Assembly (NCBI GenBank): GCA_937894955.1
Contig: CALAXO010000061.1
Span: 1-12,965 of the forward strand
DNA: 12,965 nt
DNA from: an uncultured Clostridia bacterium
Lineage (GTDB): Bacteria > Bacillota > Clostridia > Christensenellales > CAG-138
Direction of reading: 5' to 3'
In this document: piece by piece, positions 1 to 7,375 of the stretch
How positions within the stretch are numbered: position 1 is the stretch's first letter
How the letters are laid out: each line of letters begins with the position of its first letter
Notes under the pieces: model-generated
What the model saw: the letters and a program-made list of their open reading frames with translations, nothing else
Told to the model about the DNA's origin: nothing
Database searches by the model: none
Translations under genes and position numbers: made by a program

Positions 1-53
1 CTGAAACAAATACGGCAGTGCATATTCCAATAAAAGCATGGATAAATATATGA
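1..53 (+). CDS. 3' end of an unidentified upstream gene (partial)
   Basis: Reading from base 3, the frame gives sixteen residues (ETNTAVHIPIKAWINI) and a TGA at 51-53. That TGA overlaps the ATG at 50-52 of the next gene as ATGA, a typical sign of translational coupling. This is the main reason for believing a gene ends here. The tail is too short to assign to a family. A competing frame from base 1 ends at a TAA at 31-33, so the call is tentative. Confidence 0.35.
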   Translation, partial: ETNTAVHIPIKAWINI

Positions 54-766
54 AAAAATATCTTATAATCATCGGCAATTTCGGCTCCGGCAAAACAGAG
101 CTTGCTCTCAACATTGCATTTGAAGCCGCCGAAACAAAAAAAGTTACTTTTGTTGACCTTGATATCGTGAATCCGTATTTCCGCTCCACAGAACGGAAAG
201 CGGAACTTGAAGCTGCAGGCATCCGCTTGCTGTCGCCAAGCTTCACCAATCTCGGCGTTGAGGTTCCGAGTCTTCCCGCCGAAATCTTCTCCGCATTTTC
301 GGATAACAGCGACCTTGTTATTTTCGACGTCGGAGGTGACGACACCGGGGCAATTGCACTCGGCCAGTACCACCGTTTCTTCAGCAAAATCGACCGCAGT
401 GCCATTGAGGTTCTGTATGTTGTGAACGCAAGGCGTCCCTTCTCCGCTGAGCTCGAATCCAACCTTGACATGATCGAGAAGGTCACGGGCGCGGGACGAA
501 TCGAAATCGATGCACTGGTCAACAACACAAACCTTTCGCAGGAAACAAGTGTTCAGGAACCGCTGGACGGCTATGAAATGCTTCGCAGCATATCCGAACG
601 GCTCAATTTGCCCGTGCGTTTCACAGTCGGCGTTGAGCCCGTGATTTCGGAATTTGCACAGTATGCAAAGGAGCACGAACTTGATGAAAACTTTATCGGC
701 ACAATTCGGCCGATAAAGCGATACATGCACCGCGATTGGGACAGTTACACAAAATCCGGTCTGTAA
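50..766 (+). CDS. P-loop ATPase of the SIMIBI/MinD-like type, uncharacterised clostridial family
   Basis: This is a 238-residue soluble protein. It has an N-terminal Walker A loop (GNFGSGKTE, residues 9-17), a hallmark VDLDIVNPYFRS segment (35-46) and a Walker-B-like strand LVIFDVGGDDTGA (89-101). The overall layout resembles MinD/ParA/CobQ-type NTPases, which use ATP-driven dimerisation to move or load a partner. No membrane segment or DNA-binding domain is visible. From memory, relatives in Clostridia often lie beside ferredoxin and 2-oxoacid:ferredoxin oxidoreductase genes; no such genes are in view downstream. The ATG at 38 is in frame and would add four residues (MDKY). I prefer the ATG at 50 because it overlaps the upstream stop as ATGA. 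Neither start has a clear Shine-Dalgarno sequence, which fits coupled translation. The partner or substrate is unknown. Confidence 0.8.
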   Translation: MKKYLIIIGNFGSGKTELALNIAFEAAETKKVTFVDLDIVNPYFRSTERKAELEAAGIRLLSPSFTNLGVEVPSLPAEIFSAFSDNSDLVIFDVGGDDTGAIALGQYHRFFSKIDRSAIEVLYVVNARRPFSAELESNLDMIEKVTGAGRIEIDALVNNTNLSQETSVQEPLDGYEMLRSISERLNLPVRFTVGVEPVISEFAQYAKEHELDENFIGTIRPIKRYMHRDWDSYTKSGL

Positions 767-817
767 TGCAATAAAGCATAAGTCGGTTTCACACCGCCCG
801 TAAAGTCTCACGCCCGC

Positions 818-840
818 AAAACGGCACAGCCGGTTTTATT
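818..840 (+). terminator. Weak hairpin with T-rich tail after the P-loop ATPase gene
   Basis: AAAACGGC (818-825) pairs with GCCGGTTTT (829-837) around an ACA loop, with one bulged base, and is followed by ATT. It lies in the 78-base gap before the next gene. It could be a weak intrinsic terminator or attenuator. The A/T part of the stem is also the tail, so its strength is doubtful. Confidence 0.3.
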
Positions 841-844
841 TGCC

Positions 845-1390
845 ATGAATTGCAGCGACAGCCGCCCGGATTTCGAGGGAAAACAAAGCAACACCCTTTC
901 CTGCCCTGCTTTGAACGTTGCATTTACGGGGCATCGTGCGGATTCCCTTCCGTGGGGGTTCAACGAAAGCTCCGATGAATGCCGTAAGCTCAAAGCCGAC
1001 CTTTTGTGTGCAATCAGCTGCGCATACGCCGAGGGGAAACGCTGCTTTTTGAGCGGCATGGCCTCCGGAGTGGATATCTATGCCGCCGAGGCGGTGCTTC
1101 AATTGCGCGAAACACTGCCCGGTATTGCATTGGTCTGCGTTTTTCCCTGCCCGTCCCGCGATTCAAGGTCAGCCGCAATTGCCGCCGCTGCCGATTCTGT
1201 TATCGTTCTCAGCTCCGAATACTGTGCCGGCTGCATGAAGCGGCGCAACCGCTTTCTTGTTGAAAATGCATCAATGCTCATTGCGGTCTACGACGGGCGG
1301 CGAACCGGCGGAACTTTTCAAACCGTCGGCATGGCGGCACGGCGCGGACTGCGAACCGTCATTTTGAATCCGGCAGCAAAAAATGTTTGA
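845..1390 (+). CDS. DUF1273 / YpsA-type SLOG-domain protein
   Basis: The 181 residues carry the signatures of DUF1273 (PF06908, YpsA-like): FTGHR (27-31), LPWGFNE (35-41), SGMASGVDIYAAE (70-82), FPCPSRD (100-106), and CMKRRNRFLVENASMLIAVYDG (starting at 130) followed by GG-T-QTV (155-161). SLOG proteins are Rossmann-like and are thought to bind nucleotides or nucleotide-derived ligands; YpsA itself has been linked to cell division in Firmicutes. Compared with what I recall of the family, the stretch between PCPSRD and the ADSV strand is about eight residues short, where a W...RY segment is usual. The first 22 residues are not family-like: most members start right at the FTGHR strand. A TTG at 911 would give that shorter form. 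Neither start has a good ribosome binding site, so the 5' end is uncertain. Confidence 0.85.
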   Translation: MNCSDSRPDFEGKQSNTLSCPALNVAFTGHRADSLPWGFNESSDECRKLKADLLCAISCAYAEGKRCFLSGMASGVDIYAAEAVLQLRETLPGIALVCVFPCPSRDSRSAAIAAAADSVIVLSSEYCAGCMKRRNRFLVENASMLIAVYDGRRTGGTFQTVGMAARRGLRTVILNPAAKNV

Positions 1391-1396
1391 AAGCAG

Positions 1397-1416
1397 CCTG
1401 ACAAACCTTTGTCAGG
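1397..1416 (+). terminator. Perfect inverted repeat just after the DUF1273 gene
   Basis: CCTGACAAA (1397-1405) and TTTGTCAGG (1408-1416) are exact reverse complements separated by CC; in RNA this would be about an 8-bp stem with a 4-base loop. It begins six bases after the DUF1273 stop codon, which suits a 3'-end structure. No T-run follows (TCTCC), so it is not a canonical intrinsic terminator. It could protect the 3' end or mark a protein-binding site. Confidence 0.4.
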
Positions 1417-1457
1417 TCTCCGAGCAGGGCTTGATTCCGGGCTTATCACATGAGCAT

Positions 1458-1577
1458 TGCCGTTCCGGCAACGGCACGCTGCACGGACAATTGTTTTTAA
1501 TACCCTGAACAATTTGTAGGTTTGCGAGAGCAAACCTTAAGCGGACTAAATTCGGCTTTTCCCGAAAAAGACCGAAT
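1458..1577 (+). promoter_or_regulatory. Structured leader upstream of the ABC-F gene
   Basis: Four inverted repeats occupy the 120 bases ahead of the ribosome binding site. TGCCGTT/AACGGCA pairs at 1458-1476 with a 5-base loop. AATTGTT/AACAATT pairs at about 1490-1515 with a 12-base loop. AGGTTTGC-GAGA-GCAAACCT at 1518-1537 is an 8-bp stem capped by a GNRA tetraloop. ATTCGG-CTTTT/AAAAG-A-CCGAAT at 1550-1577 has one bulge and ends 12 bases before the AGGAG. No convincing -35/-10 pair was found. Many ABC-F genes are controlled by leader attenuation, so a cis-regulatory RNA is plausible, but the repeats alone do not prove it. Confidence 0.4.
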
Positions 1578-1600
1578 CAGGGTTTCCTCAGGAGTACACA

Positions 1601-3529
1601 ATGCCTTTATTAACAGTACATAATTTAAAAAAATCCTTTGTTACCCGAGTACTTTTTGAAAATGTATCCTTTGAAGTCGAATCGGGGGATCATATCGGCT
1701 TTGTCGGCGTCAACGGCTGCGGCAAATCCACGCTTTTCCGCATTCTTCTCGGCGAAGAGCAGGCCGATGAAGGCACTGTCAACATTCCGGGCGGAACAAA
1801 GATCGGCAGCATGAATCAAAATGTTTCTGCCGAAGCCTGTTCCCTGTTCGACTATGTTCTTCAGGTTTTTTCGGAACTTTCTGCCATTGAAGCCGAAACC
1901 GAAAGGATTAATTCCGAAATTGCTGCCGCAGGCGATGATGTTGACCCGCGACTTATTGACAGGCAGCACGCGCTGAACGAAAAATATTTTTTAAACGGAG
2001 GCTCAACCTATCGCGCACGCACCCGCTCCACCCTGCTCGGGCTCGGGTTCACCGAAGATGAACTTTCGCGGAGCATAAATTCTTTCAGCGGAGGACAGCG
2101 CAACAAGGCTCAGCTTGCAAAGCTGCTGCTTTCCGATGCAAACCTTTTGCTTTTGGATGAGCCCACCAATCACCTTGATATATCCGCTATTGAATGGCTT
2201 GAGAATTTTTTGAGCGCATATCGCGGTTCGTTCATAGTTATTTCCCACGACAGGTATTTTCTTGACAAGGTCACGAACCGAACCATGGAGCTTAAGGATC
2301 GCAGACTTTTTATTTCTAAGGGAAATTACTCGCGGCATCTCGAACTGCGGAGCACGGCGCGTGAACTTGAAATGCGGCAGTATCTGCGCACAAAAAAAGA
2401 AATCAGGCGCATCGAAGGCATCGTTGAACAGCAGCGGCGTTGGGGGCAGGAGCGAAATTTTATTACCGCCGCATCAAAACAGAAGCAGGCGGACAGGCTG
2501 AAAGCAACCCTTGTTGAGCCGGAACGCGGCAGTGCCTCCATACATTTTCATTTTGAGGCGAAGGAAGTCGGCGGCAATGATGTTCTTGTTGCAAAAAAAC
2601 TTGCAAAGTCATTTGACGGCAAGCCCGTTTTTCGCAATGTCGACATGCTGATAAAAAAAGGTGAAAAAGTGTTTTTGCTCGGCGATAACGGCTGCGGAAA
2701 AACAACGCTGCTGAATATTCTTGCGGGACGCATGCGCCCGACCGAAGGCAGTTATTATCTTGGTTCGCACGTTGAAGAAGCGTATTACGAACAGACAATG
2801 ACTTCGCTCGATCCGGAAGCAACCGTTCTGCGGGAAGTTTGGGACAGATATTATACGACGATTTCGCATAAAGATATATGCAACGCGCTTGCGGCATTCC
2901 TGTTTCGCGGCGATGAAATTGAAAAACAGATAAAACTGCTCTCCGGCGGCGAAGCTGCGCGGGTTCAGCTGCTTAAACTCATGCTGACGAAGGCGAACCT
3001 TTTGCTGCTTGACGAGCCGACAAACCATCTTGACATTGCCTCACGAGAAGCGCTTGAAACCGCACTCGAAGGCTACAACGGCACCATGCTCATCGTGACG
3101 CACGACCGTTATCTTGTGAACCGGCTTGCCGACCGCATTCTGCATATGACGCCGAACGGACTTCAGGAATACATCGGCGGGTATGACGACTATATTGCAG
3201 CCGTTAACGAAAGCCGCGCACAGGCGGACGAGCAAAAGCGCACTCAATCCCGCAATGCGCTGGATTACCGCGAACGCAAACAACAGCAGAGCCTTCTCAA
3301 CCGTGCAAAAGGAGAAGCCGCACGCTGTGAGGCTGCCGTTTCAAAGGCCGAAGCGGAACTTGACGAAATTAATGAAGAGCTTGCAAAGCCCTATATCGCT
3401 TCAGATTACAAAAAGGCTTGCGAACTTTCCGAAAGAGCTGCCGAAAAAAGGCAGCAGATTGATGAACTTTATAAGAAGTGGGAAGCGGCGGAAGAACGCC
3501 TTGCCGAATTGACTTCAGCTGACGACTGA
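1601..3529 (+). CDS. ABC-F family ATPase (translation factor type, YdiF-like architecture)
   Basis: This 642-residue protein has two ABC cassettes and no membrane segment. Cassette 1 has Walker A GVNGCGKS (36-43), signature SFSGGQ (161-166), Walker B LLLLDEPTNHLD (182-193) and the switch His in SHDR (216). A charged linker rich in Arg/Lys/Gln follows at roughly 245-310, the P-site tRNA-interaction motif position in ABC-F proteins. Cassette 2 has GDNGCGKT (361-368), LSGGEAARVQ (447-456), LLLLDEPTNHLD (467-478) and THDR (500-503). From about 535 to 638 the sequence is an Ala/Glu/Lys/Arg-rich coiled coil, like the C-terminal extension of YdiF/YfmR/Uup-type members. ABC-F proteins bind the ribosomal E site and relieve stalled or drug-bound ribosomes. 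The start is firm: AGGAG at 1590-1594 is six bases before the ATG. A housekeeping role is more likely than acquired resistance, but sequence alone cannot decide. Confidence 0.93.
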   Translation: MPLLTVHNLKKSFVTRVLFENVSFEVESGDHIGFVGVNGCGKSTLFRILLGEEQADEGTVNIPGGTKIGSMNQNVSAEACSLFDYVLQVFSELSAIEAETERINSEIAAAGDDVDPRLIDRQHALNEKYFLNGGSTYRARTRSTLLGLGFTEDELSRSINSFSGGQRNKAQLAKLLLSDANLLLLDEPTNHLDISAIEWLENFLSAYRGSFIVISHDRYFLDKVTNRTMELKDRRLFISKGNYSRHLELRSTARELEMRQYLRTKKEIRRIEGIVEQQRRWGQERNFITAASKQKQADRLKATLVEPERGSASIHFHFEAKEVGGNDVLVAKKLAKSFDGKPVFRNVDMLIKKGEKVFLLGDNGCGKTTLLNILAGRMRPTEGSYYLGSHVEEAYYEQTMTSLDPEATVLREVWDRYYTTISHKDICNALAAFLFRGDEIEKQIKLLSGGEAARVQLLKLMLTKANLLLLDEPTNHLDIASREALETALEGYNGTMLIVTHDRYLVNRLADRILHMTPNGLQEYIGGYDDYIAAVNESRAQADEQKRTQSRNALDYRERKQQQSLLNRAKGEAARCEAAVSKAEAELDEINEELAKPYIASDYKKACELSERAAEKRQQIDELYKKWEAAEERLAELTSADD

Positions 3530-3589
3530 AGCTTGCCTCCCGCTTACTTAAAAATAGACAACCGAAATTTGCACGACATTCGAAGCAGC

Positions 3590-3618
3590 CGATGACGCGC
3601 ACGACTTTCATCGTTTTT
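3590..3618 (+). terminator. Possible terminator after the ABC-F gene
   Basis: CGATGA (3590-3595) and TCATCG (3608-3613) are exact reverse complements around a 12-base loop, immediately followed by five Ts (3614-3618). The stem is short and the loop large, so this is only a candidate. It lies about 60 bases after the ABC-F stop, in the 248-base gap before ribonuclease J. Confidence 0.3.
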
Positions 3619-3764
3619 GCGCAGTTCACGTTTTTGCATAATCCGACCGAACAATTCCGGCGCACAGCGTTTTTCTGCCGCGGCGGCGAAATGCTCATTT
3701 CTGCGAACCATTCGCATGATGCTTGCTCGGACGGTTATTTCTGCATTCTGCTTGCCGTGTACCG

Positions 3765-3780
3765 AAAGGAGAAAAATTTG
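3765..3780 (+). promoter_or_regulatory. Ribosome binding site that fixes the TTG start of ribonuclease J
   Basis: AAAGGAG at 3765-3771 is followed by a 6-base spacer (AAAAAT) and TTG at 3778-3780. This is the only good ribosome binding site in the region, and it places the start exactly where RNase J homology begins. Confidence 0.85.
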
Positions 3781-5457
3781 GCAAGAAAATCCACAGCGCC
3801 CCAACTGAAAATCATTCCGCTCGGCGGACTGGGCGAAATCGGAAAAAACATGACCGTACTCGAATACAACGATGACATTATTGTTATCGACTGCGGGCTT
3901 GCGTTTCCCGACGAAGAAATGCCCGGAATCGACATGGTCATTCCCGATATGAGTTACCTTGAGCAGAATGCCGAACGTCTTCGCGCATTCATCATCACCC
4001 ACGGGCACGAGGATCATATCGGCGCAATATCCTATGCATTGGAAAAATTTAAAGTACCCGTTTTCGGAACTAAATTTACCCTTGCGCTGATTGAACACAA
4101 GCTGCACGAACATCATGTTGAGGATACATGTCTCGAATGCATCAATGCGGGCGACGTTATTGAAATCGGCTGCTTCAAAATCGAATTTATAAAAGTCAGC
4201 CACTCCATTGCGGGTGCGGTTGCCCTTGCGGTAACAACTCCCGTCGGCATCATCGTTCATACGGGCGACTTCAAGGTTGACTACACTCCCATCGACAACG
4301 AGCCTATCGATATCAACAGCTTTGCGCGTTACGGCACGAAAGGCGTTCTCGCGCTTTTAATGGACAGCACCAATGCGGAGCTTTCCGGAGTTACGCCTTC
4401 CGAAAAAGAACTCGGCAAGACCTTCGAAAAAGTGTTTACCGAAGCGGAGGGGCGCATCATCGTTGCATCCTTTGCATCCAATGTTTACCGCATTCAGCAG
4501 GTTGTTGATACCGCCGTGCGGCACAACAGGGTCATCTGTTTCCAAGGGCGTTCAATGGTCATGATAACGAAGATCGCAAAGGATCTCGGCTATCTCGAAC
4601 TGCCTGGGGACAGCGTTGTTGAACTTGAAAAGCTCAAGAACTTCGAGAGCAACCGTGTCTGCGTTCTTACCACGGGCAGCCAGGGAGAATCCATGAGCGG
4701 GCTTTTCCGCATGGCAAACGCAAATCACAAGCTGATAATCGGCAAAGGCGACACAGTCATTATCTCCGCCTCGGCAATTCCCGGCAACGAAAAAAGCGTC
4801 GGACGAGTCATCAACCAGCTTTTCCAGCGCGGCGCAAATGTTGTTTACGACAGGCTTGCAGATGTTCATGTTTCCGGTCACGCGAGGCGGGAGGAACTTA
4901 AGCTTATGTTCCGTCTTTTAAAGCCGAAGTATTTTATTCCCGTTCACGGGGAGACGCGTCATCTCTACCGCAACGCACAGCTTGCCGAAGAAATGGGCAT
5001 TGACCCTTCACATATTTTCATGATGGACAACGGCAATGTGCTTGAACTCGGCAAACGCAGCGCAAAACTCAACGGAACAGTTCCCTCGGGCGCGATTCTT
5101 ATCGACGGCCTCGGCGTTGGGGACATTGGCGCAGCCGTTCTGCGCGAACGTCGGCTCCTGTCTCAGGACGGGCTGTTTTCCATTATCATTCCCGTGCAAA
5201 AATCCACCGGAGAGCTGCTCGGCATTCCGGAAATCATTACACGCGGGTTTGTTTACATCAAAGATTCCGATGAACTCATTGCCGAAGCCAAGGAGTTCGC
5301 ATTCGACCTTGCATCAAAGCTTGTCGAAAAGCAATCCTGCAAGAGCGACCGCACGGGATTCAAAGCGTCCATGAAAAGCGGAATGAAGAGCTTTTTGCTC
5401 AGCAAAACAAAACGCACGCCAATCATTCTGCCGATCGTTGTTGAAATCGACTGCTGA
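3778..5457 (+). CDS. rnj: Ribonuclease J (metallo-beta-lactamase / beta-CASP RNase)
   Basis: From the TTG start the protein is 559 residues, close to the roughly 555 usual for RNase J1/J2. The metal site is visible as HGHEDH (75-80), His142 in SHSI, Asp164 in HTGDFK and His390 in PVHGE. Beta-CASP motifs include SFASN (231-235), TTGSQGE (298-304) and SGHA (366-369). The C-terminal domain ends in LPIVVEID, as in the family. RNase J combines 5'-3' exonuclease and endonuclease activity in mRNA turnover and rRNA maturation. All catalytic residues appear intact, so it should be active. The frame stays open for 62 codons upstream (to 3592), but that extension lacks family similarity and a ribosome binding site, so I exclude it. 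A YlbF-family gene follows 38 bases later and is probably co-transcribed. J1 versus J2 type cannot be decided here. Confidence 0.95.
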   Translation: MARKSTAPQLKIIPLGGLGEIGKNMTVLEYNDDIIVIDCGLAFPDEEMPGIDMVIPDMSYLEQNAERLRAFIITHGHEDHIGAISYALEKFKVPVFGTKFTLALIEHKLHEHHVEDTCLECINAGDVIEIGCFKIEFIKVSHSIAGAVALAVTTPVGIIVHTGDFKVDYTPIDNEPIDINSFARYGTKGVLALLMDSTNAELSGVTPSEKELGKTFEKVFTEAEGRIIVASFASNVYRIQQVVDTAVRHNRVICFQGRSMVMITKIAKDLGYLELPGDSVVELEKLKNFESNRVCVLTTGSQGESMSGLFRMANANHKLIIGKGDTVIISASAIPGNEKSVGRVINQLFQRGANVVYDRLADVHVSGHARREELKLMFRLLKPKYFIPVHGETRHLYRNAQLAEEMGIDPSHIFMMDNGNVLELGKRSAKLNGTVPSGAILIDGLGVGDIGAAVLRERRLLSQDGLFSIIIPVQKSTGELLGIPEIITRGFVYIKDSDELIAEAKEFAFDLASKLVEKQSCKSDRTGFKASMKSGMKSFLLSKTKRTPIILPIVVEIDC

Positions 5458-5483
5458 ACAATGTTCAGCCCGTCATCGATTAA

Positions 5484-5492
5484 AAAGGAGGA
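5484..5492 (+). promoter_or_regulatory. Strong ribosome binding site of the YlbF-family gene
   Basis: AAAGGAGGA at 5484-5492 is close to a full anti-16S match and sits just before the ATG at 5496. The strength suggests this small protein is translated well and independently of rnj. Confidence 0.8.
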
Positions 5493-5495
5493 ATC

Positions 5496-5849
5496 ATGAA
5501 CAACGAAGCCATAAAGCAAAAAACGGACGAACTTGCAGAGCTTCTGCGCAATTCCGACGAACATCGGATTTATCTCAATGCCAAAACGCGCGCTTACGGA
5601 AACGAAAGCACACGCCGTTTGCTGGATGAATACCGCATACTGCAAACCCGTGTTCAGGCGGGAACGCTTGCCGGTGCGGACTGCCGCGAGGAAATGAAGA
5701 AACTTCAAAAAATGGGCGAGCTGCTTCAGCTCGACTTTGCAGCGTCCGAATACCTGTTTGCCCAATATGCACTGAATAACGTTCTCGGCGATATATACAG
5801 GCAGCTTGCCGCCGCCGTTGATGCCGACCTAAGCATTCTTGAAGACTGA
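5496..5849 (+). CDS. YlbF/YmcA-family (Com_YlbF) protein
   Basis: This 117-residue, almost entirely helical and highly charged protein matches the Com_YlbF family (PF06133) by its pattern: N-terminal helix with a DELAELLRNSDE segment (11-22), the YLNAKTRAYGNESTRRLLDEYRILQ region (from 26), a KKLQKMGELLQLD hinge (68-80) and an aromatic FAASEYLFAQYALNNVL helix (81-97). In Bacillus subtilis, YlbF, YmcA and YaaT form a complex that modulates RNase Y and affects competence, biofilm and sporulation. Here the gene lies 38 bases behind ribonuclease J, which supports an RNA-processing role; a direct link to RNase J is inference. Only one cysteine (63) is present, so this chain alone is unlikely to supply a cysteine-ligated Fe-S site. 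Which paralogue (YlbF, YmcA or YheA type) it represents is unclear. Confidence 0.85.
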   Translation: MNNEAIKQKTDELAELLRNSDEHRIYLNAKTRAYGNESTRRLLDEYRILQTRVQAGTLAGADCREEMKKLQKMGELLQLDFAASEYLFAQYALNNVLGDIYRQLAAAVDADLSILED

Positions 5850-5863
5850 GATGCGCTCAAACC

Positions 5864-5880
5864 GTGCGCAGCGAGCGCAC
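5864..5880 (+). terminator. Short GC-rich hairpin after the YlbF-family gene
   Basis: GTGCGC (5864-5869) pairs exactly with GCGCAC (5875-5880) around AGCGA, 15 bases after the stop codon. There is no T-run directly behind it; a TTTTT occurs only some 20 bases later. It is a weak terminator or 3'-end stabilising stem for the rnj-ylbF unit. Confidence 0.35.
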
Positions 5881-5928
5881 CGAATAACGCACAATACGTT
5901 CATTTTTGTAAACTTTTGCGGACAGAAT

Positions 5929-5957
5929 TTGCGTTGTGCGTCTGTTTGGTGTATAAT
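5929..5957 (+). promoter_or_regulatory. Sigma-A-type promoter upstream of mltG
   Basis: A perfect TATAAT lies at 5952-5957 with TTGCGT at 5929-5934 and a 17-base spacer. The -35 box is only half-consensus. Transcription would start near 5964 and give a leader of about 120 bases before the mltG ribosome binding site. This is the clearest promoter in the window and separates mltG from the rnj-ylbF unit. Confidence 0.6.
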
Positions 5958-6082
5958 TGCTTACGAGAGCATTCGGAAACGAAGCATCGCATGCCGCAGC
6001 CGATGTTTTCAGGAAGGTTTTATTCGCGGTTTATGCAAAAAACTTTCAGCAGGATTATAATTATTCGGAGGAACTCCTTATC

Positions 6083-7375
6083 ATGATGTTTTTTAACAGG
6101 AATACGGGACAAGGGTTCATGCCCAATTTTGCCCCCGACAGCGGCGGTGCATCCGGAGGGAGCGGACGCAGGCAGCCCGACACGGATGAAACTCGGAATT
6201 TCAATATATACGGTGATTACGAAGATGAACCCGTTGAAAAGGTCAAGAAAGAGAAACGCTCCGAGACCTTCTGGAAAATCTGGAAAATCGTCCGCGTTCC
6301 TTTCATTATTGCAGCAAGTCTGTTCATCACTTACATGCTGCTTTCGACCGTCGGTAAAAAAATCTATAACAAGTATCTCATGCCCGTTGACCCGAACGAC
6401 TCCACGCCGATCGTTGTTACAATCCCGCAGGGCAGCGGTGCGTCCACTGTTGCAAAGATTCTTTATGAGGCCGGAGGCGAGAATTCACCCGGTTTGATTC
6501 CGCATAAAGCCGTTTTCAAGATTTACGTTGACTTTATCGGTAAATCCAGCCGCTTGCAGGCGGGGACATATGTTCTTTCCCGCAATATGAGCATTCCGGA
6601 CATTGTGGATACGATTTGCCGCGGTATGCCGCCGCGAAAAATCATTAAGTTACAGATTCCCGAGGGATTGACGATCGAAGCAATGGCCGACAAGCTTGTT
6701 GCGGACGGAATACTGAAAAGTCCCGACAAATTTCTCTCCCTCTGCGTGACAGGTGAGATGTTTGTTAAGGAGCACCCGTTCATCAAAGATATTCCCGCCG
6801 ATGAAACCGGCGAGCGGCCTTACAAACTCGAAGGGTTTCTTTTCCCGGATACCTATGATATTTACGAGGATGCCTCGGAGGAAACAATCATTGACAAGAT
6901 GCTTGACCGATTTGAGCAAATATTCGGTGAAGTTTATACAGCCCGCGCCAAGGAATTGGGAATGAGCATGTACGATGTTGTTACCCTTGCATCCGTCATT
7001 GAGAAAGAGGCGCGTGTTTCCGATGATTTCTATCGCGTTTCGGCTGTTTTCAGAAACAGAATGAAGGCGAACATGAACCTTGACTCGGATGCAACGCTTG
7101 AGTACGTTCTTAAAACGGGTTCACTTCATCTGACCGAAGAGCAGCTTGCAACACCGTCCGGCTACAACACACACACAAATTCCGGGCTTCCGCTCGGACC
7201 AGTTTCCAATCCCGGCGATACTGCAATCAAAGCCGCGCTCTATCCCAACTCGGAATACATTGCGGATAATTACCTTTATTTCTGCCTTATGGATCCCGAC
7301 AGCGGCGCGCTGATATTTGCAAAAACGCTTGCGGAACACAATCGCAACGTTGCAAAATACAGCCCGCTCTGGTAA
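6083..7375 (+). CDS. mltG: Endolytic peptidoglycan transglycosylase MltG (YceG/YrrL family)
   Basis: From the ATG at 6083 the protein is 430 residues. It has a Gly/Asn-rich then acidic/basic cytoplasmic tail (1-65) and one membrane helix near 70-92. A LysM-like segment with TIPQGSGASTVAKIL (113-127) and the YceG catalytic domain follow. Key motifs are QIPEGLTIEAMADKL (191-205), EGFLFPDTYDI (250-260), ASVIEKEARV (303-312, with Glu307 matching the catalytic Glu of E. coli MltG), YNTHTNSGLPLGPVSNPG (361-378) and a final EHNRNV (418-423). MltG cleaves nascent glycan strands at the membrane and so sets strand length in wall synthesis. GGAGG at 6067-6071 is 11 bases upstream, rather far but the only candidate; ATG 6086 is an alternative. 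The frame is open back to 5957, but that part overlaps the promoter and is not family-like. Confidence 0.93.
   Translation: MMFFNRNTGQGFMPNFAPDSGGASGGSGRRQPDTDETRNFNIYGDYEDEPVEKVKKEKRSETFWKIWKIVRVPFIIAASLFITYMLLSTVGKKIYNKYLMPVDPNDSTPIVVTIPQGSGASTVAKILYEAGGENSPGLIPHKAVFKIYVDFIGKSSRLQAGTYVLSRNMSIPDIVDTICRGMPPRKIIKLQIPEGLTIEAMADKLVADGILKSPDKFLSLCVTGEMFVKEHPFIKDIPADETGERPYKLEGFLFPDTYDIYEDASEETIIDKMLDRFEQIFGEVYTARAKELGMSMYDVVTLASVIEKEARVSDDFYRVSAVFRNRMKANMNLDSDATLEYVLKTGSLHLTEEQLATPSGYNTHTNSGLPLGPVSNPGDTAIKAALYPNSEYIADNYLYFCLMDPDSGALIFAKTLAEHNRNVAKYSPLW

Noticed and set aside
1431..1459. TTGATT as a -35 box for the ABC-F gene
   Set aside because: The matching -10 position reads GCATTG, far from consensus.
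3614..3642. Possible promoter for ribonuclease J using CATAAT at 3637-3642
   Set aside because: The -10 box is good but no acceptable -35 box is found at 16-18 bases, only a T-run, so I did not list it.
3544..4260. A 238-codon open frame on the minus strand opposite the start of ribonuclease J
   Set aside because: It overlaps the catalytic N-terminal domain of a well-supported gene, has a Cys/Phe/Asn-rich composition typical of antisense frames, and shows no recognisable motif or ribosome binding site.
5957..6082. N-terminal extension of MltG back to an ATG at 5957
   Set aside because: The ATG overlaps the last base of the TATAAT box of the likely promoter, and the extra 42 residues do not look like MltG; GGAGG precedes the ATG at 6083.
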